Positions 19,556 to 26,523 of a DNA stretch of 49,476 nucleotides are shown here, piece after piece; the stretch's first letter is position 1, and each line of letters begins with the position of its first letter. Location of the stretch: contig NYSX01000027.1 in the NCBI GenBank assembly GCA_002683345.1, forward strand, positions 1-49,476, in the 5' to 3' direction. A program made the position numbers and the translations under genes. The stretch comes from Flavobacteriales bacterium (GTDB lineage Bacteria > Bacteroidota > Bacteroidia > Flavobacteriales_D > Sanyastnellaceae). Under the pieces are notes generated by a model that worked only from the letters and a program-made list of their open reading frames with translations, searched no databases and was not told the DNA's origin.

Positions 19556-20592
19556 TGAAGACCACGACACATATCGCCCTTGTTCTTTTGTTGACCTTGA
19601 TTTGGAGTGCCGGATGCAATCGTCCTGCCTCGGAGGGTCCATCAATCAATGATTTGTTCGGAGTTTTCGAAGTGATTGATTCCCTCCAATTGACCAATGT
19701 GTCGCCTGATTTTTCCTCGGGGGAATCGGTGGGATTTTCCTGCAAATTCTCCAAACCGGTGGAGTGGAATCTGCTCATCACGGGTTTGGAATCCGGGAGC
19801 AGAAAGACCTTCGAGGCTTTTTCTTCAGAGTTGTTTGCTGAACAGATTGTCTGGTATGGGAATTGCGACGATGTTCCGTTTTTCTTAGAAGAGACCTGCG
19901 AGGTCAGATTGAGCGTGGAGGGCGAGGAAGAGGAGTATGTTGCCGCGTTGCAAGTGGCGGGGGTCAAAACGTACTCGGGAATTGAGGTGGCCACTTTTGA
20001 CGTTGGGCTTCCCGATGGTGCTCTCGTTTGGCACCAAGACGGAGGCAACATGACTTTTGAACTGGCTCAAGAAAATGCACTCCAGGGAAATCAGTGTTTC
20101 AAAATGGGGGGGAGGGTGAATTGGGACTGGAGTCTTGGCTACATAGACATTCCAATTGACTTGAATGATGTCAATGCATCAGCCGAGGACTTCTTCCTGA
20201 ATGTGGGCGTTTTCGGTGGGATGGATGATCAGTTTGCCACGGATCAATACGTCAACATTTTGCTTTCGGAGTCAAACGCTCCGTTCAATGACAACGTCAA
20301 CAACAACGCAGCGGACATCTTTGGCACAGGATCGGAGGTCTACAAGCACCAAATTCGTCCGGTGGACTGGGAGGGATGGAGATATTTTGCCATTCCGTAT
20401 TCGGAGTTCGAAGTAAAAAGTGAAGGAGGAAACAACGTCAGGGAGCCTTCCGAAATTCGGGGGATTCGTCTTGGATTGCAAGCATGTCCCTTCAACAGTG
20501 GGAATTGCCCAGACAATGGAAACATTGAAGCGCAGGCAGATGTGGATTACATCATGTTTACAGTGGGATTGCCATTGCTTGAGCAGGAATGA
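19552..20592 (+). CDS. Lipoprotein with carbohydrate-binding-like beta-sandwich
   Basis: 346 residues from the ATG at 19552, overlapping the barrel gene's stop (ATGA); the following codon is also ATG. Lipobox LIWSAGC with lipid Cys23 to 24. Residues ~30-150 look like an Ig-like domain (SGESVGFSCKFSKPVEWNLL). Residues ~155-346 look like a jelly roll, with aromatic, strand-rich text (NWDWSLGYIDIPIDLND, VDWEGWRYFAIPYSEF) and an Asp at the end strand (QADVDYIMFTV), reminiscent of CBM families that bind glycan chains. I cannot name the family. No catalytic residues were recognised. In Bacteroidota glycan operons, SusE/F-like or other surface glycan-binding lipoproteins occupy such positions; this one may have that role (inference). 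Confidence 0.8.
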   Translation: MMKTTTHIALVLLLTLIWSAGCNRPASEGPSINDLFGVFEVIDSLQLTNVSPDFSSGESVGFSCKFSKPVEWNLLITGLESGSRKTFEAFSSELFAEQIVWYGNCDDVPFFLEETCEVRLSVEGEEEEYVAALQVAGVKTYSGIEVATFDVGLPDGALVWHQDGGNMTFELAQENALQGNQCFKMGGRVNWDWSLGYIDIPIDLNDVNASAEDFFLNVGVFGGMDDQFATDQYVNILLSESNAPFNDNVNNNAADIFGTGSEVYKHQIRPVDWEGWRYFAIPYSEFEVKSEGGNNVREPSEIRGIRLGLQACPFNSGNCPDNGNIEAQADVDYIMFTVGLPLLEQE

Positions 20593-21770
20593 TGAGAAGA
20601 GAGATTCTCATATTCGGAATCTGTGTGTTCTGCTATCTCGGATGTGACAGCATGCAAGAGGTGTCCCTTTACGAGGTGGACTTGACGCCCACTCCTGAAC
20701 AGTTGGTTTCGTCATATCCTTACCGGCACGTCTATCTTGACTCATGCAACTCGAATCTATTTGGCCACCGCAGCCATCCTTGCAAGCGGGTTGAATTTGT
20801 CAAAGACAACTCAGTGGAGGGTGAAGATCACCTTTCGATTGCATGGCAACAAGGGGACAGCTGCCGCTATCTCGGAGTGGGATTTCCGTGGGCGAACTAC
20901 GTGGGGAAGAACTTGAAAAACTTGGAGCAAATCGCAGCGTTGCAATTCCATGTTCGACTTGACTCAGGTTCGGTGAGCAAAATCCCCATGTTTTTTTCTT
21001 TGGTGGACTACGGTGGGCGTCAGGCCACCTCCAAAATCAACCTGTTGAATGTGGAGGGACAGAGATTGGATGAGGAATGGCGCACAGTACGTATTCCGTT
21101 GGCGACCTTTCGGGCATCAGAGAAAGGGCTCAATCTTGAGAATGTGAAGGAACTTCGCATCGAGTTTCAAAGAGAGGGTCATGTGCATTTGGATGCCATT
21201 CAGATTGTTCCTTTTCACCATGAAGGCAAATTCTTGGAGCCCATAGGTGAGGACGTTTGCGAAAATTTGCCATTGGTGATGAATGCCAGGAATCTGTGGT
21301 GGGGGTTGAACGGCTCAGAGACGATGGGTTGGGCTGAGGGAGAGGGATTTTTGGCGCTGCATTACGACAAGACCGGTCCTCAGAGAGATTGGAATTCATG
21401 TGGAGTGGCGCTGAACCAGTGGGAAGCCCTTGACATGTCCGAGGTGTATTCTGCTTCGGCGCTGACGTTTCAGCTGCACGGACAATTCAGTCCACTCAAC
21501 TTCTCCATTTTGTCTTCAACGGGTGCCCCAAGGCAGATCCGTCAACGACTGTCACTGGATCACTGCATTCAATTTGAAGAGGGCATTTGGTCGTGTGCCA
21601 TCCCCATCAAGCAGTTCGACCAGCATGAACAATTCAATTGGTCTGCCACAAGGGAAGTGCGCTTGACTGTCACTGAAGACATCGACGCGGCAATGCATGA
21701 ATTGCAGTGGTCGGAGTATCGTGGAAACCCCAACAAAGTCCATCGTTGGCTTGAACATCACAAGCAGTGA
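20589..21770 (+). CDS. Lipoprotein with two jelly-roll-like, possibly glycan-binding domains
   Basis: 393 residues from the ATG at 20589, overlapping the preceding stop (ATGA). Short lipoprotein signal with FCYLGC, lipid Cys19. Two successive beta-sandwich-like domains are visible. The first, residues ~30-215, contains DSCRYLGVGFPWANYVGK, EEWRTVRIPLATF and ends HVHLDAIQIVPF. The second, ~225-385, contains RDWNSCGVALNQWEALDMSE and ends MHELQWSEYRG. Each ends with a strand carrying a calcium- or ligand-like acidic residue, as in CBM-type jelly rolls. The pattern resembles the neighbouring lipoprotein, with weak similarity in the WR-x3-IP element, so the pair may be distant paralogues. No enzyme motif. 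Its stop overlaps the GTG start of the glycosidase. Confidence 0.78.
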   Translation: MMRREILIFGICVFCYLGCDSMQEVSLYEVDLTPTPEQLVSSYPYRHVYLDSCNSNLFGHRSHPCKRVEFVKDNSVEGEDHLSIAWQQGDSCRYLGVGFPWANYVGKNLKNLEQIAALQFHVRLDSGSVSKIPMFFSLVDYGGRQATSKINLLNVEGQRLDEEWRTVRIPLATFRASEKGLNLENVKELRIEFQREGHVHLDAIQIVPFHHEGKFLEPIGEDVCENLPLVMNARNLWWGLNGSETMGWAEGEGFLALHYDKTGPQRDWNSCGVALNQWEALDMSEVYSASALTFQLHGQFSPLNFSILSSTGAPRQIRQRLSLDHCIQFEEGIWSCAIPIKQFDQHEQFNWSATREVRLTVTEDIDAAMHELQWSEYRGNPNKVHRWLEHHKQ

Positions 21771-23038
21771 GAGCAACGCTACGACATATGATGTGGTTGG
21801 GGTTGTGGATGTTTTCGCAATGGGCACATGGTCAAACGACTGCCGTGACTCTCGTGGCTGATTCTGCGGGGTGGTCTTTGATGCGTCACGGAGCGCAGCA
21901 TGAGATCCTAGGGGCAGGGGCAAAGGCCCATTTTGGGCTGCTGGAGGAGTGTGGGGCCAATTCCATTCGGTTGTGGAGCACAAACAAATCGGCATTGTTG
22001 GATTCCGCACACCAACGAGGGATGTCAGTCATGCTTGGATTGTATCTGAGGCCCGAACGTACAGGGATGAATTACAATGATGTTCATGCCGTCGAGGGGC
22101 AACTCGCCGAGTTGAAGCAAGAGGTGTTGAAATACAAGGACCATCCGGCTTTGTTGTTGTGGGGCATTGGCAACGAGTTGGATCTCAAGTACACCAACAC
22201 CAGGGTTTGGGATGCCGTGGAGGAGTTGGCCAAGTTCATTCATGACGTCGACCCCAATCACCCTACCTCCACGGTGCTTGCCGGAATCGACCCGGCAAAG
22301 GTGCACATGGTGAAAACCCGGTGTCCCGACATCGATGTTTTGGGGGTGAATGCCTACGGGAGCATCGAAAAACTCCCACTGAACATCCGTCGCTTTGGTT
22401 GGAGCAAGCCTTACATCGTCACGGAGTGGGGTGTGAACGGTCCATTCGAAGCTCCTACAACATCTTGGGGAGCGAAGAAAGAACCACCAGGAGGGGTCAA
22501 GGCCTCTACACGATTGAGGCGCTACGACGACATCATCGCGGCAGATTCGAGCATGTGCCTTGGGAGTTATTGCTTTCTATGGGGCCAAAAACAAGAGTCC
22601 ACAGCCACATGGCACGGCCTGTTTTTGAGCGATGGTTCGGCCACTGATGGTGTGGACGCCATGCACAAGGCCTGGTCAGGGGAGTGGCCAACTTGGCGTG
22701 CTCCAAGCATTCGAAACATCCGTATGAACGATCGAGGCTGGAAAATCGACCACATTGTGGAGCCCGATTCAGAAGTGCAAGTGGATGTCGACTTGAATGC
22801 ATTCGAGGGTGAAGTCCAATGGCAATGCACCTTATTTCCTGAATCACGATCCAAAAAAATGGGAGGTGATCGTCAGAAAAGTCTCGAAGAAATTCCCACC
22901 GACTTTACGTTTGTCAACCCGGGATCGGTTGTCTTTAAAACGCCGAAGAATCCAGGTGCCTATCGTGTTTTTGTCAAGGCATGTCGGGATGGGAACAATT
23001 GTTCGTCAGCCAATGTCCCTTTTTTGGTGCGAAAATGA
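21767..23038 (+). CDS. Secreted TIM-barrel glycoside hydrolase, GH2/GH5-like (clan GH-A)
   Basis: 423 residues if the GTG at 21767 is used. It overlaps the upstream stop (GTGA) and gives a signal peptide with a basic N-region (MRATLRHMMWLGLWMFSQWA, HGQ). An ATG at 21788 gives a shorter, uncharged signal. Residues ~45-300 form the barrel: GANSIRLW, HPALLLWGIGNELDLK with the probable acid/base Glu137, DVLGVNAYGS, and YIVTEWGVNG with the probable nucleophile Glu220. The Asn-Glu pair plus a strand-7 Glu is the clan GH-A signature. A short C-terminal beta domain follows (~305-423). It lacks the two N-terminal beta domains of full-length GH2 enzymes. Retaining hydrolysis of a glycan backbone or side chain is likely; the substrate cannot be read from sequence. 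Confidence 0.85.
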   Translation: MRATLRHMMWLGLWMFSQWAHGQTTAVTLVADSAGWSLMRHGAQHEILGAGAKAHFGLLEECGANSIRLWSTNKSALLDSAHQRGMSVMLGLYLRPERTGMNYNDVHAVEGQLAELKQEVLKYKDHPALLLWGIGNELDLKYTNTRVWDAVEELAKFIHDVDPNHPTSTVLAGIDPAKVHMVKTRCPDIDVLGVNAYGSIEKLPLNIRRFGWSKPYIVTEWGVNGPFEAPTTSWGAKKEPPGGVKASTRLRRYDDIIAADSSMCLGSYCFLWGQKQESTATWHGLFLSDGSATDGVDAMHKAWSGEWPTWRAPSIRNIRMNDRGWKIDHIVEPDSEVQVDVDLNAFEGEVQWQCTLFPESRSKKMGGDRQKSLEEIPTDFTFVNPGSVVFKTPKNPGAYRVFVKACRDGNNCSSANVPFLVRK

Positions 23039-24675
23039 AACCCTCAGAAAATTTCATGTTCATGATTCAGTCTTCCTCATTTACCCGTGTGCTCACAGCG
23101 TGCATGATGGCCTTCGTTCTCGGGTCATGTCAGACAGGTTCGGTCAGCGTTCGAGAGTCCAAACCTTTGAATGTCATCTACATCATGGCTGACGACCACG
23201 CTTACCAGGCCATCAGTGCCTACGGTTCAGACCTTGCCACCCTCGCCCCAACGCCCAACATCGACCGCATCGCCAAGAATGGGGCACGCATGGACCAAGT
23301 GTACTGCACAAACAGCATCTGTGGCCCGAGTCGTTCTTCCATCTTGACGGGGCAATTCAGCCATGTCAATGGCTTTTACAAGAATGTGGATGGAGGAGAC
23401 TTCAATGGAGACCTCGTCACCTTTCCTAAGGTGTTTCAACAAAACGGATACGAGACTGCAGTCATTGGCAAATGGCACCTGGGGACAACGCCAACGGGAT
23501 TTGACTATTCGAAGGTGCTGATCAATTGGGGAGGGCAAGGGACCTATTTCAATCCGCAATTTTGCGTCAATGGGGTGGATACGTTGGTGGAGCAGACAAG
23601 GCATTCGACCCAAGTGATTGAAGACGACTGCATTGATTGGCTCTCCCAAAAGCGCGATCCCGAAAAGCCCTTCATGCTGCTGTATCAATTCAAGGCACCA
23701 CATCGGGATTGGCGCCCGGACTCCATGTACCACGATTTGTTCAGTGACTTCGATTTTCCAACGCCACCCAATTTTGACGACGACTATGCAGGACGAAAGG
23801 CGGCATCTGAGAACATGATGGAAATTGGGAATCATCTCAATCGAAGAGACATGAAGCAAGTGCCGCCGTCAGGTTTGACGCGCCGTGATTCTATGCGATG
23901 GCTTGCATACGGGGATAAGGGACAATTCTGGACCCCCCATGACTCTCTACAGGGGTCAGAACTCAAGCATTGGAAGTTCCAAACGTACATTAAGGATTAC
24001 TTGAGGTGTGTTGCAGGAGTCGACCGTGCTGTCGGCCGTGTTCTCGATTATCTCGAAGAAACGGGACTTGATGAAAACACCTTGGTGGTGTACACCTCAG
24101 ACCAGGGGTTCTATCTCGGTGAGCATGGTTGGTTCGACAAACGTTGGATGTACGAAGAGTCGTTCAAAATGCCATTTGTGATTCAATGTCCTGGAGTCAT
24201 TGAACCCGGAATGACCTCAAGTCATATGGCCATGAACATTGACTTCGGTCCCACGCTGCTCGACATGGCAGGCCTCGACATTCCGAGTTCAATGCAGGGC
24301 AAAAGTTTTCGGTCGGCCTTTACCGAAGAAAAACAGACGGGTCGCAATTCCGTATACTACCATTATTACGAGTACCCCATCTGGCACCAAGTGCAACCAC
24401 ACTACGGCATCAAGTCCGGACCCTACAAGCTGATGCACTTTTACTACTCGATGGACGAATGGGAACTCTACAATTTGGAATCAGATCCCAGGGAAATGAA
24501 CAACCTTTACGCGGAAGCCTCTGACACACTCATTGCTCGTTTGAAAAGCGAATTGCACAAATTGCAAATTGAATTTGGGGACAATCAATCTTTGGAACGA
24601 ATGAGGTCCATGACGGACACAGTGATTACGAGGGTGTACAATGAGCCACGAAAAGCACTTGAAAAGAAGAAATAA
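23035..24675 (+). CDS. Third sulfatase, lipoprotein (S1 family, glucosamine-6-sulfatase-like)
   Basis: 546 residues from the ATG at 23035, overlapping the glycosidase stop (ATGA). Lipobox FVLGSC, lipid Cys32. The core begins NVIYIMADDHAYQAISAYG. The activation motif is CGPSRSSILTG with Cys96 (C-x-P-S-R). Other conserved parts are NIDRIAKNGARMDQVYC, VIGKWHLG, KAPHRDWRP, YTSDQGFYLGEHGWFDKRWM and YNLESDPREMNNLY. The HRDW element and the C-terminal ESDP-x3-NLY fit S1 enzymes of the N-acetylglucosamine-6-sulfatase type, but the substrate is not established. It is the largest of the three sulfatases and differs from the other two in the region around the substrate pocket. Last gene of the overlapping series. 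Confidence 0.93.
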   Translation: MKPSENFMFMIQSSSFTRVLTACMMAFVLGSCQTGSVSVRESKPLNVIYIMADDHAYQAISAYGSDLATLAPTPNIDRIAKNGARMDQVYCTNSICGPSRSSILTGQFSHVNGFYKNVDGGDFNGDLVTFPKVFQQNGYETAVIGKWHLGTTPTGFDYSKVLINWGGQGTYFNPQFCVNGVDTLVEQTRHSTQVIEDDCIDWLSQKRDPEKPFMLLYQFKAPHRDWRPDSMYHDLFSDFDFPTPPNFDDDYAGRKAASENMMEIGNHLNRRDMKQVPPSGLTRRDSMRWLAYGDKGQFWTPHDSLQGSELKHWKFQTYIKDYLRCVAGVDRAVGRVLDYLEETGLDENTLVVYTSDQGFYLGEHGWFDKRWMYEESFKMPFVIQCPGVIEPGMTSSHMAMNIDFGPTLLDMAGLDIPSSMQGKSFRSAFTEEKQTGRNSVYYHYYEYPIWHQVQPHYGIKSGPYKLMHFYYSMDEWELYNLESDPREMNNLYAEASDTLIARLKSELHKLQIEFGDNQSLERMRSMTDTVITRVYNEPRKALEKKK

Positions 24676-24686
24676 TGAGTGCGTGG

Positions 24687-24717
24687 TTGCATATGAAGCT
24701 GATTTCCACTACCTTAT
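24687..24717 (+). promoter_or_regulatory. Weak candidate promoter before the operon's last gene
   Basis: TTG at 24687-24689 and TACCTTAT at 24710-24717, 20 bp apart, sit 22 bases before the ATG at 24740. This resembles the Bacteroidota TTG/TAnnTTTG arrangement, with mismatches in the last two bases of the second box. The second box shares TACCTT with the candidate at 10848. This 64-bp gap is the only sizeable gap in the operon after 11878, so the last gene may have its own transcript. Confidence 0.22.
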
Positions 24718-24739
24718 TTAGGCAACTGATATTGACGAA

Positions 24740-25798
24740 ATGAAACCCCTTCCCTACCTCCTTGCCGCATGTTTTGCGTGCTTTTCTTTCGCCCTTGCTG
24801 CTCAAAATTTGACCGGTACATGTGATTTGTTCGAAGAGGGAACCAACGCCAGCTGGCCATACGTGTTGACGGCGACCTCTCCTGCAGATCCAGGGTCATC
24901 CGCAGAGCAAACCATGGAAATCAACGTTCTTTCCATGCCTGTCGGTGCCTCTTATCGCGTGGCAAAAACAGTCGCCAATGGAAATTGGTTTTTTGGTAAC
25001 GCCACAGCATTGTCTTTGGGATTGAATACGGTCTCAGTTGCAGCGGTGTCATTTGATCGCTCGGTCAAGTTCCAGTTTTCTTCGGGTGATGTTGAATTTG
25101 ATTTGTTGACCGTGAACGCTGAGGAATTGAGCTGCGCAAGCGACCTCGAAGGTGTGCCCATGGCCAATTGCGCCGCTTTTGATGTGGGACCAAATGCGAC
25201 TTGGCCTCATGTGATTACCGCAACAACCCCTGATGATCCTGGCAGTTCGTCAGCCCAAACCATGAACATTTTGGTGAGTGCCCTTCCAGCAGACGGAGCC
25301 AATTACCGGGTTGTCAAGACGGTGGCCAATGGGAATTGGAACAACGGAAATGCAGTGGCACTCAACATTGGCATGAATGAAGTCACGGTAAGCGAAGTCA
25401 GTTTTGCACGTTCGGTGAAGTTTCAATTCTCCAGCGGGGCGATTGAAGTGGCAGGCATCTCCATCAATGGAGCCTCCATTGCTTGTGAAGTTGAGCCTTG
25501 TGACGACCTTGATGCAGATGGCATTTGCGACGATGTGGACGATTGTGTGGGCGCTCTTGATGCCCTAGGCATTTGCAACGGCACTTGCTTGGAAGACTCA
25601 AATGCGAATGGGATTTGTGATGCTGATGAGGATTTTGTGGATCCGTCATCTTATTGTGGCCCCGGCACGACCTGGGATGCCGCCTCCGGTCAGTGCGTAG
25701 GGGCAGATACGTGCATGGGGGATTTTGATGGCGATGGGACAATCGCCACGTCAGATTTGCTCGGATTCCTTGCAATTTTCGGAACCACCTGCATTTGA
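24740..25798 (+). CDS. Secreted protein with two 'WPxxLT' domains and a dockerin-like tail
   Basis: 352 residues. Signal peptide MKPLPYLLAACFACFSFALA. Two tandem ~115-residue beta-rich domains follow (residues ~22-135 and ~140-255). Each has a Cys near its start, a WPYVLT or WPHVIT strand, AQTM or [26 protein letters not shown] and a closing Cys. The same domain occurs twice in the giant protein at 2078-2790. An Asp-rich Cys segment ([17 protein letters not shown]) is next. The C-terminus has CGPGTTWD and ends in the dockerin-like GDFDGDGTIATSDLLGFL and a final Cys. I know no family for the paired domain. Being last in the operon and before a strong terminator, it may be a glycan-binding or scaffold component (inference). 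Confidence 0.88.
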   Translation: MKPLPYLLAACFACFSFALAAQNLTGTCDLFEEGTNASWPYVLTATSPADPGSSAEQTMEINVLSMPVGASYRVAKTVANGNWFFGNATALSLGLNTVSVAAVSFDRSVKFQFSSGDVEFDLLTVNAEELSCASDLEGVPMANCAAFDVGPNATWPHVITATTPDDPGSSSAQTMNILVSALPADGANYRVVKTVANGNWNNGNAVALNIGMNEVTVSEVSFARSVKFQFSSGAIEVAGISINGASIACEVEPCDDLDADGICDDVDDCVGALDALGICNGTCLEDSNANGICDADEDFVDPSSYCGPGTTWDAASGQCVGADTCMGDFDGDGTIATSDLLGFLAIFGTTCI

Positions 25799-25824
25799 CC
25801 TTGATGTCTTCTTGAGAATCGATG

Positions 25825-25857
25825 CGGGCCACCTTCGGGTGGCCCGTTCTTATTTTT
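25825..25857 (+). terminator. Rho-independent terminator closing the sulfatase operon
   Basis: A 9-bp GC stem (25825-25833 with 25838-25846) with a TTCG loop is followed by TTCTTATTTTT. It lies 26 bases after the stop at 25798 and before the DUF493 gene. The hairpin is identical base for base to the one at 8935-8956, and the match extends one base upstream and four bases into the T tract. Confidence 0.87.
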
Positions 25858-25881
25858 GGCCTTTCACAAGCGCAACCCAGC

Positions 25882-26163
25882 ATGACCCCACAAGACGACG
25901 CCAAACGCGAACAGCTTCGCGCCCAATTGAACGACACGCACACGTGGCCGTGCGTCTTCAAGTTCAAGTTCATCATGCCTTCGAAGCCGGAGAATGAAGC
26001 GACGCTGCGTGCGATTTTTGGGCAGCAGGCCACGTTCCAAATTCGAGATTCGAAAAAGGGGAGCTACCGCGCGGTCACGGTGGATGAAAAGGTGGAGGGG
26101 CCGGATGACATTTTTGCCCGGTATGAAGCCGCGGCGACCATTCCTGGCATTCTTTCGCTATAA
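25882..26163 (+). CDS. DUF493 family small protein (YbeD-like)
   Basis: 93 residues from the ATG at 25882; longer upstream frames run into the terminator and are not credible. The body FKFKFIMPSKPENEATLRAI, QIRDSKKGSYRAVTV and YEAAATIPGILSL has the beta-alpha-beta layout and the KGSYxxVT element of DUF493 proteins such as E. coli YbeD, which resemble ACT-type regulatory domains. The molecular role of the family is unclear. It is followed 3 bp later by the small membrane protein gene, probably in one transcript. Confidence 0.82.
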   Translation: MTPQDDAKREQLRAQLNDTHTWPCVFKFKFIMPSKPENEATLRAIFGQQATFQIRDSKKGSYRAVTVDEKVEGPDDIFARYEAAATIPGILSL

Positions 26164-26166
26164 GCC

Positions 26167-26523
26167 ATGGAGACGCTGCAGTGGACATTGTTGGTGGGGC
26201 TGTTGGGCATGGTGGTCTTTGTCCTGTGGTCACGATTGAAGGCTTCCTACGCCCGCGGCGGGGCGCCGCGTGTGGACGTCGATTGGGAAGGAGAGGCGGT
26301 GGAGCCCGGGGACGGGACTGTGCAGGTCTCCGTTCGGGTCAAAACCGCAGGGGAGGTGCACATCGAATTGCGCGGACCTGGGGAGGTCCGTGTGGTCGTT
26401 CATGAGGGGGCACTGGCGGAAGGCGTTCACGCCTGGAGTTTGGAGCGCCCCACAGCGCAAGGGGATTGGACCGCCCACTTGACATGTGAGGGTCACCGCT
26501 CAGAGCGAAGATTCAGCCTTTGA
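26167..26523 (+). CDS. Small membrane-anchored protein of unknown function
   Basis: 118 residues. One N-terminal transmembrane segment (LLVGLLGMVVFVLWS, residues ~8-22), then a short basic linker and a ~85-residue soluble domain with strand-like repeats (VQVSVRVKTAGEVHIELRG, EVRVVVHEGALAEGVHAW) that could be Ig-like. No family recognised. It follows the DUF493 gene by 3 bp. Its TGA at 26521-26523 directly abuts the reverse-complement stop of argS. Confidence 0.7.
   Translation: METLQWTLLVGLLGMVVFVLWSRLKASYARGGAPRVDVDWEGEAVEPGDGTVQVSVRVKTAGEVHIELRGPGEVRVVVHEGALAEGVHAWSLERPTAQGDWTAHLTCEGHRSERRFSL

Noticed and set aside
10890-25798. SusC/SusD pair in the glycan operon
   Set aside because: No TonB-dependent plug, TonB box or SusD-like helical lipoprotein was found among the translated genes.
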